In this document: positions 50,401-59,201 of the stretch, piece by piece
Layout of the letters: each line of letters starts with the position of its first letter
Position numbering within the stretch: the stretch's first letter is position 1
NCBI GenBank assembly: GCA_964373665.1
Contig: CAYJVM010000001.1
Span: forward strand, 109,723 to 173,722
DNA: 64,000 nucleotides
Direction: 5' to 3'
DNA from: JACOWB01 sp964373665
GTDB lineage: Archaea; Aenigmatarchaeota; Aenigmatarchaeia; CG10238-14; SCSR01
Made by a program: the position numbers and the translations under genes
Notes under the pieces: model-generated
Told to the model about the DNA's origin: nothing
Seen by the model: the letters and a program-made list of their open reading frames with translations, nothing else
The model's database searches: none

Positions 50401-53400
50401 CTAGTGTTGAATAAAACAGAAAGATGGGATAATTGTGCGAAATCAAAGTCTGGCTGTTCATTCGTGTTCCCGTATACAGCATCTGCCGGGAGTTATCTTG
50501 TTAATATTAGCCTTAAAACATCCTATCCCATACAAAATGAAACCATAGTAACTGGCAACTTTTCTCTTCCTTCCGTAGACGTAACCCCACCCGCACTTAC
50601 TTTTCTGAATGTCTCACCGAGGTTTGAAGTAAATAAAAACCTTTCGATCGAATTCAACATCACGGATGACAGATTGGCAAATGCTGCAGCATATATAAGC
50701 TATGACCGTGCGGCATGGAGTTCTATTTTGCTTACAAATGCCTCTAATCGTTATACAGGAAACTTGAACGCAACAAACTCTGAGGCAACAGAAATAAGTT
50801 TGAAAATAATTGCAACTGATGCCACTAACAATCAGATGAACTACACATTCTTGCCCATCTCAATGCTTGCAAGAAACATAACATTTCCCTTCTCTCCCTC
50901 AAAAACTACGGCAAATCGTGGTGACATAATAACATTTACGGGAAGAATAAACGATTCGCCCAACAATAAAGGGCTCTCACCAGCAAAACTTTATTACAGC
51001 CAGAATAATGTCGCTTACGATGTTGGAAGGAGTTCTTACTTTGGCACTGTCGGGTCTTTCACTGCCAAATGGATTGTGCCATCTGATTTCTCATCTACAT
51101 CGGCTAATTTTTCTGTGACATACAACGGCACTGGCGTTTATCTGCCTTTGACAAATGTTTCGCAGTTGACAATAAACATCCCTCAAGCTGGACCATCTTA
51201 CTCTTCTCTTTCCATCTCACCTCCTTCACCAGACGCGAATGATAATGCGACAATAAGCGTGATATGGAGCAATGCGAATACAGTAATATTTGAATCCAAT
51301 TTCACCAATACTTTGCAAAACTACACTCCCGCACAAAGCGGTTCAAATTATTCATTTGCCATATACTCGGGAAACTTTACCTCCGGAAAAATCATTACCT
51401 ACAGGTACTATGCAAATGATTCAACCAACGCTTGGAATTCTATACCTGCGCGTTCATTTGCAATTCAAGAAATTCCAACAAATATAACAGCCGGACAGTC
51501 TAATCTTGAAGTTGATGTCAACCGGAACAATACTTTGCGATGCGGATATATGGAAATAGGAGCAGGTGATATTTTGGCGGCAACTGTGCAAGCAGAAATA
51601 AGTGGAGCAAACAACACAATGACCTACAACTCGACTACCGCAAGATACGAATATAATTATAACACTACAAATCAGTCAACTGGAACGAAAACATGGAAAT
51701 GTTATGCAAGCAAATCAAATTACCAGACAAAATCAATTTCTAGTTCGTTCTCCATAAGGGCTGAAACAGACATACCAACGTTCTCTAATACCACTCAGTC
51801 ACCTGCAATTGTTTTTAACAGCGATAATGTTGTGTTGAATTCTACATGGCAAGACAATGGTGGGCTGAGTACTGTAACTTTTACGTCTAACTTTTCCGGT
51901 TCATGGAGAAATTACACGGTAGCAGTAAATCCGTCAAATACGTACAATGCAAATTTTACCATACTTTCTGGTAATCTTTCGAGCAAACAAATTGTGGGAT
52001 GGAAATTCTTGGCAAATGACACAAGCGGCAACTTGAACGCATTGATGCCTATACAGGCATTTTCTGTAGAAAACAGGATACCCCTTATTACAATCACCGA
52101 GAATCAAACATCAGGCGGTTGGGGTGAGCCGTGGACATTCAAGGCAAATGTCTCTGACCCAGATGGAGACGCTTTCAATGTGACTATCTGGTCCAACCCG
52201 CCATCAGGAAATTATAGCATGAACGAAACTCAAAGTGGACAAACAAATGTATCCACACAATTCACATTTTCTTCTAGATACCTCACATCTGCCTTTATAG
52301 GTAATTCTCTTGTAAAATTCAATGTCACAGATTTTAAAGGTGGGACAAATGAAACTATGGCGTTGAATATAACCGTAGAAAAAGATGATTTGAATGCAAC
52401 GGTTGCAGCAGGCAACAATCGCACTATAGAAAGGTTCGGGAAGGATAACATAACTTTGTCTGTCGCGTTTTTCGATACTGATAGGAATGAAGCAATAAAC
52501 GCAAATGGGAAAATTTACGTGACTCGCAGTGGCTCACTGCCTTATGATGTTATAGAAGATTGCACAGTTACTAACAGTAATTGTAGTGTTGTAATTGATC
52601 CTGATGTCAGCTATGAAGCAGGCTTGCATTTTTTCACGGGAGGAATACCAGATATTGATCAGATCTACAAACCCATAAATTCGAGCCAAGCAAACTTTAC
52701 AGTTTTGGGACAACTTTTTGTATTCGTTGATAGTCCCTTTGGAGCTTTTAATGTGTTGGATGAAGTTTTCTTCAATGCCACAGTGTACGACGATAAAAGC
52801 GCAGGATCAGGCGACCCTAATCCAAAACCTCTCAAAGCCGATAAAGTGACATTGGAATACAGGAAAAGCGATAGTACAGCAGAGTGGAAGTCGTGTCCGA
52901 ATGTGAATGAGACTTCAGGTGAGCGTAGTGTATACTATACATGCTCGATAAATATAACTAATGCAGAGGTAATACCAGGATTCTATGGTGTCCGCTACAC
53001 TGCAGAAAAGGCGAATCATACCACCAACAATATTACAAACACCCATCAGTTCATAGCTGTAAGAATAATCAGATTCAGCACATTAGCGAACTTGACAGCA
53101 GTCCGGGAACATAAAATAAATGTAAGCAACATAAACGCGAGTATCGAAATTCGTCCTATGTCAAATCTGACTAATGTCAGAATAAACATGACGATGAACA
53201 CAAGCAACCCTGTGGCTAAAAATCTAAGCTCAGTAGAGCTAGGTAAGTACTTGATGATAGAAGTTGATGATGCATTAAATAATAACTTGAGTTATGCTGT
53301 CATCAAAGTTAACTATACAGACGAAGAAATAGCAGGTTACAACATTTCAGAAAGCTCTTTGAGATTATATAGATTTAATGGAACTGAGTGGGTGCCGTAT

Positions 53401-54561
53401 GATAACCAAAGCAGCAACTTTACAGGCGGTGTAAACACAGTAGAAAACTATGTATGGGGAAATGTAACTCAATTCAGTAACTTCACCATAGGAGGCAAGA
53501 AGTCAAATGGGCAGGCATGCAACTCGAATGACCAATGTGTTTCAGGAAGTTGTGTAGCAGATTATGATGCGGAAGGCAACTGGTGTGCGCCTGCCGGATA
53601 TTGTGGCCATGATTATGATGTAAGCACATACACAAATGGTTACAATCTATGTTCTGATTCATCGACTAGACAGACATGCAATTCTGGTGTATGGACATCA
53701 CAAACTTGTTCTAGTGGATGCAGTAGTGGTGCATGTACAGCAGCTTCTGTATCAGGTTCAAGCGTAAGCAGCGGACCAGTCTCAAGTGCAATAATTCCCA
53801 GCTCTAAAGAACACAAGATTTCTCAATCAATAGAGGCGTCTAAGGAAATTATAAAACAAAGGATTCTTGAAGAAAACTTTAAACAGGCATTTGAACCTCT
53901 TTCAGGAAAATTAACTGATAAAAGAGCAGAGGAGTTAGTTGAGGTATCAAAAGCTTTAAGCGAGAAAGTTTCTCAACCTACTCGATCTTTGTTTACAGGC
54001 TCTGGTGTCTCATCGCTTTTGCTGACTGTAAAGAATATTGGCAATGAAAGTTATGAAAATTTTGTAATTTATGATATGGTCCCAAAGACATTCGCTAAAA
54101 GCAGTGATGAAATAATCCTTGACGCACCTGAAGCTTTGATAAGCACGATAAATAGAGATCCGGAATATATGTTTGTTTACCCTTCATTCAGAGCTGGACA
54201 GGAAATAAAGATAAACTACACAATAAACAGGAATATCAATCAAAGTGTGATAAATGACACGATATCGCCAATTATCCTTTTGGCTAACCCCCCATCGAAC
54301 GAAAGCGAAAAGGTTGTATGCGCACTGATTACAACATCTGCTGTAAACCAATTAACAGGCGAGTGCACAGAATTCCCGACTCCATGCGATGTACCAGAAG
54401 GTTGGAAGATAGTTGGTCAATGTCCACTTGAACTAGAGGAGGAAGAAAAAGATAGAACATCGTTATTTGTCATAGTTGCAGTGATGATTATCGCAGGTCT
54501 TTATTATGCTAAGACAAAGTACAAAATAATCTCGAAAATTGTTAAATTTACTGGAAAATAA
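47452..54561 (+). CDS. Giant subtilisin-family surface protease
   Basis: This 2,369-residue protein has an N-terminal signal peptide (ISILFIISFLIIPVAHAE) and a propeptide region. The S8 catalytic domain has Asp in IDTGVDYTHPD (about 223), His in DHGHGTHVAA (about 262) and Ser in GTSMATPHVSG (about 439). About 1,500 residues of repeated beta domains with many N-x-S/T sites follow, then a cysteine-rich stretch (CNSNDQCVSGSC) near residue 2020. The C-terminus has one membrane helix (LFVIVAVMIIAGLYYA) and a basic tail. It is therefore displayed on the surface, probably glycosylated, for protein degradation or cell contact. It starts 47 nt after the Lys(CTT) island. Confidence 0.93.
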   Translation: MRIPISILFIISFLIIPVAHAEVDSIPLTFVSENSNGTLFNLGELKNYEVEGIHALNIMGEDNEIDSLVVGEKGLKEQISKIDDNLANYTLLSQVHDENGKIPVIIKLKPKKSESRLFGIIPLPKKQESKEKMFQNAKAELAAKLETESEDLKIIESVAAEVSLEKLDEIEALDVVEKIYLDEKVEVLLQNSVPLIGADNIWKLRDSNGRNITGKNISIAIIDTGVDYTHPDLGGCLGSSCKVAGGYDFVNNDNNPMDDHGHGTHVAATAAGNGTLKGVAPDAKIYAYKVLSSGGWGYWSWVISGIERATDPNNDGNFSDHVNIISMSLGGSGDEDDLVSQASDKAVDRGVVVVVAAGNSGTGENAIGSPGSSRKSITVAASDKNDAMASFSSRGPTPKGNVKPDLTAPGVSICAAQWDSWLDSRHCYDDKHISISGTSMATPHVSGAAALLLQANSSFKPEMIKSALMITSNNVSSSVWAQGSGRINLTRALSTPILTYPQSISFGQMSSSNRTAKLTIQNLNNANLTFNVSAGFVYDDLGNSYNISYLVDSGGNNISSVTVLASQNATINLTVNLGSVEGKLFGYINLTRGEQTFRVPYGLVRLGGLTVNVVDSTGKALQPFFFIAHDKNYTNVKVAYYTTTARFNVPGGDYIVNAIGDSSNYSLYYILTGNITVPAGGEATLNISTNNTKPVNVTAYNLQNKSIDLYKWDFGFRKTEGFKRISSSVAFIGFGFPGDRLVHLSKTENDTSDTVNFSFSYIGYPPRKNTFNISSYTWNSETYNTAEELYFAGWTLNNTTDTNTQILNYTLGELGMLNYTYNWPGSDPSIGAAQPGYGFIAINFWISPISSFDFAIWEQIAVPLKRTAYVKGPDWGFWHYMQPNYLHFSDWLTEFNAAARQYEYDKEYEIRWPIGTKVAGGTNRNLQHGTTPYLPAYFRNTNTTINITDYFLSSPDNQTHIFKYESSSLNINLPRVLIYKDGSLVLNKTERWDNCAKSKSGCSFVFPYTASAGSYLVNISLKTSYPIQNETIVTGNFSLPSVDVTPPALTFLNVSPRFEVNKNLSIEFNITDDRLANAAAYISYDRAAWSSILLTNASNRYTGNLNATNSEATEISLKIIATDATNNQMNYTFLPISMLARNITFPFSPSKTTANRGDIITFTGRINDSPNNKGLSPAKLYYSQNNVAYDVGRSSYFGTVGSFTAKWIVPSDFSSTSANFSVTYNGTGVYLPLTNVSQLTINIPQAGPSYSSLSISPPSPDANDNATISVIWSNANTVIFESNFTNTLQNYTPAQSGSNYSFAIYSGNFTSGKIITYRYYANDSTNAWNSIPARSFAIQEIPTNITAGQSNLEVDVNRNNTLRCGYMEIGAGDILAATVQAEISGANNTMTYNSTTARYEYNYNTTNQSTGTKTWKCYASKSNYQTKSISSSFSIRAETDIPTFSNTTQSPAIVFNSDNVVLNSTWQDNGGLSTVTFTSNFSGSWRNYTVAVNPSNTYNANFTILSGNLSSKQIVGWKFLANDTSGNLNALMPIQAFSVENRIPLITITENQTSGGWGEPWTFKANVSDPDGDAFNVTIWSNPPSGNYSMNETQSGQTNVSTQFTFSSRYLTSAFIGNSLVKFNVTDFKGGTNETMALNITVEKDDLNATVAAGNNRTIERFGKDNITLSVAFFDTDRNEAINANGKIYVTRSGSLPYDVIEDCTVTNSNCSVVIDPDVSYEAGLHFFTGGIPDIDQIYKPINSSQANFTVLGQLFVFVDSPFGAFNVLDEVFFNATVYDDKSAGSGDPNPKPLKADKVTLEYRKSDSTAEWKSCPNVNETSGERSVYYTCSINITNAEVIPGFYGVRYTAEKANHTTNNITNTHQFIAVRIIRFSTLANLTAVREHKINVSNINASIEIRPMSNLTNVRINMTMNTSNPVAKNLSSVELGKYLMIEVDDALNNNLSYAVIKVNYTDEEIAGYNISESSLRLYRFNGTEWVPYDNQSSNFTGGVNTVENYVWGNVTQFSNFTIGGKKSNGQACNSNDQCVSGSCVADYDAEGNWCAPAGYCGHDYDVSTYTNGYNLCSDSSTRQTCNSGVWTSQTCSSGCSSGACTAASVSGSSVSSGPVSSAIIPSSKEHKISQSIEASKEIIKQRILEENFKQAFEPLSGKLTDKRAEELVEVSKALSEKVSQPTRSLFTGSGVSSLLLTVKNIGNESYENFVIYDMVPKTFAKSSDEIILDAPEALISTINRDPEYMFVYPSFRAGQEIKINYTINRNINQSVINDTISPIILLANPPSNESEKVVCALITTSAVNQLTGECTEFPTPCDVPEGWKIVGQCPLELEEEEKDRTSLFVIVAVMIIAGLYYAKTKYKIISKIVKFTGK

Positions 54562-54695
54562 TCTCTTTCAATATTCCTGCATCTCCACCAGATTTTTTGA
54601 TGAACGATGCTATATCTGTTAAAGCGGTTAACTCCCCAAAAACTCCATACCGACCTTTGTATTTGTTTATTAACTATGCTACCAATTATTTCTAG

Positions 54696-56327
54696 ATGAA
54701 AAATTTCGACAAATTCGATTTGCTCCTTCTAATTCTTGGAATTGGAGGTTTGTTGGCGTTTGTGACGCTTCATCAAGCGGCATTTCCATCAGCCAGCTTG
54801 GAAGTTGAAGTATCAAAAGAACAAGCCCAAGAGATAGCCGACAAATTTGTTTTAGAGCAAGGTCTGTTGGATCCTAGCGAATACCAAACTTCCATTATAC
54901 TGGATGAATACACAGACCCTTTTATCTATGTCCAGTACTTCGAGGGCGTGGAAGGTCTCGAGAATTTTAATAAAGAAATATTTCCTCTATGGACATGGCA
55001 CATAAGGTATTTCAAGCCGCATGAAATCAAAGAACTGTCTGTCTTCGTTGACGTTTCTTCAGGTCAAGTCTCCTCGTATGCTGCACTATTGCCTGAAGAC
55101 GAAGCCGGAGATGATTTGTCGAGAGAACAGGCCCAAAGTCTCGCTGAAGATTTTGCAAAGGAAACAGTGGCAGGGTTCGAATCCTACAAGCTTGTTACGG
55201 CTTCAACAGAAAAACAGGCGAATAGAACTGACCATCTGTTCGAATGGGATAAGGAAGGCTATCAATTCCACGACGCAGATTTACGGGTCAGCGTATCGAT
55301 TGCAGGCGACAAGATTTCATTCTATACACAGACTCTTGTAATTCCAGAAAACTTTCTGCGCGATATTGATGCCGAAGCTGCAACTGGCAATATCTTGGTT
55401 TTGGTTTTCCAAATTGCGTCAATGATTTTCCTCGCACTTGCTGTGATAGTGCTTTTCAGGAGCTATAAGAAAGGCAACCTTGACTGGAGGTTTGGGCTTG
55501 TTTTCGGGATTGTCGCCGTCGTGGCAGAGATTATTCTGGTCGTTAACCTGTTGCCAACATTCAACATGTCATATCCCACCAATATAGACCCCAGCAGCTT
55601 TTATCTCACCGCTATCCTGATTTCCATTCTAGGAGGATTGCTTACACTTGGAAGCGTGTTAGTTGTGGCATCAAGCGGAAAAGTAGTTTCAACTGAGGCT
55701 TTCGGCGACAAAGCCCCTATACTTTCCAACTTTGTCAAGAGGAAAATATTGGGAGGAGAATTAGTCCGATCGTCCTTGCGGGGTTATCTTATAGCCTTCG
55801 CGTTTTTGGGCTATCAGGCAATTTTCTACGTAATCGCCCGGTCATTCCTGCCGGTTTACATACCAGCTTCACCTGAAGTCAACAGCTTCGGAACAATCCT
55901 GCCGTTTCTGGCGGCTATTCCAGTCGGTATTTTGACGGGTTTGAGCGAGGAATTTGAATTCAGATTCTTTTCCCTATCCTTTCTGAAGAGATATGTCAAA
56001 TCAACTCTCGTAGCACTTCTGATCCCAGCAATCATATGGGGATTCCTCCACTCCAACTATCCAATATTTCCGATTTACTTGCGGGGAGTTGAGCTTACCA
56101 TTGCAGGGGTTTTGTTCGGACTTCTTTTCATGAGGTTCAACATAGAAACCTTAATCATAGCACACTTTGTTTTCAACAGCTTGCTTGGCATAATACCTTT
56201 GCTTAAATCAAAAGTTCCCGTAGATTATATTTCCGGGATATTGATAATAGCCGCGGTCCTTGTGCCATTGGTCGTTGGATTCTTGAACTACAAAGAACGT
56301 CCGAGATCAAGGAGAAAAATATCCTAG
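54696..56327 (+). CDS. CPBP-family intramembrane metalloprotease with extracytoplasmic PepSY-like domains
   Basis: An N-terminal helix is followed by about 230 residues with two similar parts (SKEQAQEIADKFVLEQG, SREQAQSLAEDFAKETV) that resemble PepSY-type repeats, then about eight membrane helices. The CPBP site is present: SEEFEFRFF near residue 416, GFLHSNY near residue 449 and HFVFNSLLG near residue 490. Such enzymes process lipoproteins, prenylated proteins or bacteriocin-like peptides. It stands between the subtilase and the convergent SPFH gene. Confidence 0.88.
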   Translation: MKNFDKFDLLLLILGIGGLLAFVTLHQAAFPSASLEVEVSKEQAQEIADKFVLEQGLLDPSEYQTSIILDEYTDPFIYVQYFEGVEGLENFNKEIFPLWTWHIRYFKPHEIKELSVFVDVSSGQVSSYAALLPEDEAGDDLSREQAQSLAEDFAKETVAGFESYKLVTASTEKQANRTDHLFEWDKEGYQFHDADLRVSVSIAGDKISFYTQTLVIPENFLRDIDAEAATGNILVLVFQIASMIFLALAVIVLFRSYKKGNLDWRFGLVFGIVAVVAEIILVVNLLPTFNMSYPTNIDPSSFYLTAILISILGGLLTLGSVLVVASSGKVVSTEAFGDKAPILSNFVKRKILGGELVRSSLRGYLIAFAFLGYQAIFYVIARSFLPVYIPASPEVNSFGTILPFLAAIPVGILTGLSEEFEFRFFSLSFLKRYVKSTLVALLIPAIIWGFLHSNYPIFPIYLRGVELTIAGVLFGLLFMRFNIETLIIAHFVFNSLLGIIPLLKSKVPVDYISGILIIAAVLVPLVVGFLNYKERPRSRRKIS

Positions 56328-56328
56328 T

Positions 56329-57153
56329 TTATTCGGCTGTAGGAATTTCTATAAACGGCACTGTGCCTCCAGTGGCCAGTGGAAGCTTTCCGTCCCACTT
56401 TTGCGTCGCCAAAAATTCAATATAGTCAGGTGACTCGGACAACTGCTCCTGGATTACCCTGATAGACTCTGCATCTCCTTTGGCGACTTCTATCTTTTGC
56501 TGCGCCTCTATCTTTATCCTCTCCAAATCATTCTGCGCCTTTAATGCAAGTTGCTGCGCCGTAACTTTCTGCTCAATGGCTTGCGTGAATTGGGAGCTGA
56601 ACCTAAAATCAGTGATCGACACCGTCTCAACTACTATACCCCTCGAATTTAATCTTTCCTCAAGTCCCAGTTCTATGTCCTCCTTGACTTTTGGCCTTTG
56701 TGTGATTAGCTCTTCTGCAGTGAATTTTGCGGTAGACGCCTTTACCACCTCTTGTATAGTCGGCTGAATTATGATGCCACCGTATTCAATCCCAATTTCT
56801 CTGTAAAGCGTGTTTACTGTGGACGGATCCAAATGATAGTTTACAGCTACTGTGGTCGTAGTGTCCTGCAGGTCTTTTGAAGCAGCAGTGGCGAAAGCCT
56901 CATACTTTTGCGTCCTTACATCCAGCGACACCACTCTCTCCGCAATTGGAGTTATAGTCCACAAACCTTCCGACAGAACTCTTTCTTGAACCTCCCCCCA
57001 TTTCAGAACAACTCCCCTGTGGCCGGCATCTATCGTTACAAATGTGGACAATACAACCCAAATCAAAACTATCAGCAATGCTGGAACTGCTATGGTAAGT
57101 ATTAGGTTTCGTATCTTCAATTCGCCTGTTTTGTCGTCAAAAATAAATCCCAT
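56329..57153 (-). CDS. Prohibitin / SPFH-domain membrane protein
   Basis: One N-terminal membrane helix (LILTIAVPALLIVLIWVVL) is followed by the SPFH domain (DAGHRGVVLKWGEVQERVLS) and a long coiled coil with ALKAQNDLERIKIEAQQKIE. The 274-residue size is that of prohibitin-like proteins, which form ring scaffolds that control membrane proteases. It is followed by a plus-strand gene end, and the small membrane gene lies upstream. Confidence 0.93.
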   Translation of the reverse strand: MGFIFDDKTGELKIRNLILTIAVPALLIVLIWVVLSTFVTIDAGHRGVVLKWGEVQERVLSEGLWTITPIAERVVSLDVRTQKYEAFATAASKDLQDTTTTVAVNYHLDPSTVNTLYREIGIEYGGIIIQPTIQEVVKASTAKFTAEELITQRPKVKEDIELGLEERLNSRGIVVETVSITDFRFSSQFTQAIEQKVTAQQLALKAQNDLERIKIEAQQKIEVAKGDAESIRVIQEQLSESPDYIEFLATQKWDGKLPLATGGTVPFIEIPTAE

Positions 57154-57157
57154 ACAG

Positions 57158-57358
57158 TCACTTTTGCTTATTACTATCTTTCTGGCCGGCTATAAATACC
57201 CAATAGACGATTCCAAGCACCAAAAATATGATTGCCGGCAGCAATGCAAACCTGCTATGCGACTTGAATGCAATGAAAAATAGTATTGTCGAGACGGCAA
57301 ATAGGAAAACCAGCATAGTCCAATTGGTTTTCTGGCTTTTACCAGCGATTTTCTTCAT
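57158..57358 (-). CDS. Small two-helix membrane protein
   Basis: This 66-residue protein has two helices, WTMLVFLFAVSTILFFIAF and FALLPAIIFLVLGIVYWVF, and basic ends. It lies 4 nt upstream of the prohibitin gene and is likely co-transcribed with it. No family recognised. Confidence 0.6.
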   Translation of the reverse strand: MKKIAGKSQKTNWTMLVFLFAVSTILFFIAFKSHSRFALLPAIIFLVLGIVYWVFIAGQKDSNKQK

Positions 57359-57517
57359 GATCTATCTAGTTTTATTAAAGGATGCTAGCTTATAAATGTC
57401 GGGTCAGCATCTTTTGGTAAGGTTGCAGCATACGTGCTTGATGGAGCATACATGAGACATGTGGCAGACGCAGGCGCACACCAGCATAATAATTACTTGT
57501 TTTCACATATAAAATAT

Positions 57518-57646
57518 ATGGACCAGAAGAAGTTGAAGAAGAAGATCCAGGATATAATCGAAGAAGTCGACTATCCCACTGGGAAGAAGAGCTATAAAGG
57601 CATGAAGAAAGGATTTACTAGAAAGTATACGGGATTTAGGAAATAG
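57518..57646 (+). CDS. 42-residue very basic protein
   Basis: The frame from 57518 reads MDQKKLKKKIQDIIEEVDYP and then TGKKSYKGMKKGFTRKYTG, very rich in Lys and Arg. It may bind RNA. AT-rich CACATATAAAAT lies right before the ATG. A longer version from 57434 is open but less plausible. It ends 4 nt before tRNA-Glu. Confidence 0.45.
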   Translation: MDQKKLKKKIQDIIEEVDYPTGKKSYKGMKKGFTRKYTGFRK

Positions 57647-57650
57647 AAAC

Positions 57651-57736
57651 GCTCCCTTCGTCTAGCCCGGTCAAGGATGCCGTTAGGATACAAGCTTCTC
57701 GAGCTTGGGACACGGGTTCAAATCCCGTAGGGAGCA
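57651..57736 (+). tRNA. tRNA-Glu(CTC) with an 11-nt D-loop intron
   Basis: The acceptor GCTCCCT pairs with AGGGAGC, discriminator A57736; the anticodon arm CAAGC-TTCTCGA-GCTTG gives CTC; the T-arm is ACGGG-TTCAAAT-CCCGT. Eleven extra bases lie between the D-loop and anticodon stem. Removing 57674-57684 (AGGATGCCGTT) restores a normal D-arm and position 26. CGGT (57668-57671) pairs with GCCG (57679-57682), with bulges CA|A and TT|A, so the splice site lies in the D-loop just before position 21. AGGAT occurs twice, but only this register gives the 4-bp BHB helix. Confidence 0.88.
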
Positions 57737-57797
57737 TTCCTGATTTGTTGTGATGCCCTACTGGAACTTTATAAACCGACACGGTAGGGTAAGTTCA

Positions 57798-59009
57798 ATG
57801 ACAGAGGATATACATAATTTCAAGAAGAGACTGGCTAACAGCGTGGAAACTATACTAGGCTCTAAAGATTTCTTTGAGGATGACAGGAATGACCTAAACA
57901 GATTCTACCATTTTCTCATGGCTAATAACAGGAATGCGGGTAGGATAATCAAATATCTTTACCATCTTAAGACTACGGCTGTGATGTTGGGAAAACCATT
58001 CAATACTATGAACAGGGACGACATTGTAGAACTAATGAGCAAGGTTACTGTTGGAAAAAGAAAGGACGGGATTGAGTGGTCAGAAAATACCAAGCGTGAT
58101 TTTCGAGTTGTCTTCAAGCGTTATTACCAATGGCTCAAGGGATATATCGATAGTGAATATCCTGAGGAAGTGAAGTGGATACAGACTTGGCTCAAGAACA
58201 AGGTTACCAAAAGACCTGAGGACATTCTCAACCAAGAGGACATAATGAAGCTTGCCAATGCCACCGAGAACATTCGTGATAGGGCGTTTATTCTGACTAT
58301 CGGTGAAAGCGGTATGAGGATAGGAGAGTTTCTGACTTTGAAGATGAAGAGCTTGGAATTCACTGATGACGGCTGTGACATGAAGATAATATCCGAGAAA
58401 TCGTTAACTGCTCGGACAGTTCCAGTATTCACTTCCGTGCCAGCTTTGAGGGACTGGATTAACATACACCCTCAGAAGGACAATCAAGAAGCTTATCTAT
58501 GGGTCAACTTTGCTGGCAAACGGTTGGCTTACGGTGTTGTGCAAAGGAATCTGAAGAGGCTATCTGAGAGATGCGGGATAACCAAGAGAGTAAACAATCA
58601 CGCTTTTAGACACGCTTCGGCTACTGAGGATGCCAAGTATCTTACTGAAAACCTGCTTAGGCAGAAATACGGTTGGTCTAGGACTAGTGACATGGCTACC
58701 TTCTATATACATCTGTCGCCCGATGATTTGAGAAGGAAGATTAAGGAAGTCAATAATCTGAAAAAGAGCAATGGCAATGCTATCATCCTCAGAAAGTGTT
58801 TCAGATGTAAAGAATCTAACGACCCTGGCAGGGGATACTGCACCAATTGTAATGCACCTTTAGACAAGAAGATGTTCATGCAGATGAACAAGCTGGACGA
58901 TGTTATTATCAAGCTTTTGAAAGCTGTAGCTGAGGAGATGCCCAATGTGAAGGAGAAGTTTAAAGAAATAGTGAAAGAAGAAGACGCTTTTGATATTTTT
59001 AATGATTAG
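57798..59009 (+). CDS. Tyrosine recombinase / integrase
   Basis: The N-terminal SAM-like arm-binding domain is followed by the catalytic part: Arg in GESGMRIGEFLTLKM near residue 173, HAFRHASATEDAKYL near residue 268 (HxxR), and the nucleophile in DMATFYIHLSPDD near residue 303. A C-terminal zinc ribbon, CFRCKESNDPGRGYCTNCNA, is typical of archaeal integrases. The ATG at 57798 is chosen because ACTTTATAAAC lies about 25 nt upstream. It would insert DNA at the adjacent tRNA-Glu. Confidence 0.9.
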   Translation: MTEDIHNFKKRLANSVETILGSKDFFEDDRNDLNRFYHFLMANNRNAGRIIKYLYHLKTTAVMLGKPFNTMNRDDIVELMSKVTVGKRKDGIEWSENTKRDFRVVFKRYYQWLKGYIDSEYPEEVKWIQTWLKNKVTKRPEDILNQEDIMKLANATENIRDRAFILTIGESGMRIGEFLTLKMKSLEFTDDGCDMKIISEKSLTARTVPVFTSVPALRDWINIHPQKDNQEAYLWVNFAGKRLAYGVVQRNLKRLSERCGITKRVNNHAFRHASATEDAKYLTENLLRQKYGWSRTSDMATFYIHLSPDDLRRKIKEVNNLKKSNGNAIILRKCFRCKESNDPGRGYCTNCNAPLDKKMFMQMNKLDDVIIKLLKAVAEEMPNVKEKFKEIVKEEDAFDIFND

Positions 59010-59168
59010 ATGGAACACTATCTTACTTGTATGGAATTTTTGTGGTTTGGAAATCAGATGATACTAATTATTGTGGTAAATGTTGGAGTGATTTTGATAA
59101 ACAGAGCGTCTCACTATTTCGGCTACGTCTTTGGAGCTTTCATGCCGTTGTTCATGAGGAGAACTTAA
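59010..59168 (+). CDS. 52-residue membrane peptide
   Basis: The ATG directly follows the integrase stop (TAG-ATG). The frame has one hydrophobic helix, MILIIVVNVGVILI, and a second weak one (YFGYVFGAFMPLF), ending in MRRT. No family is recognised. It is supported by its position and absence of other genes here. Confidence 0.4.
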   Translation: MEHYLTCMEFLWFGNQMILIIVVNVGVILINRASHYFGYVFGAFMPLFMRRT

Positions 59169-59201
59169 GTTGGAAATTCATCAGTTCTTTGAACTAAGAT
59201 G

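Noticed and set aside
55180..55200. tRNA T-arm-like sequence (GGGTTCGAATCC) in the CPBP protease gene
   Set aside because: No acceptor, D-arm or anticodon arm fits around it, and it is inside a well-supported reading frame.
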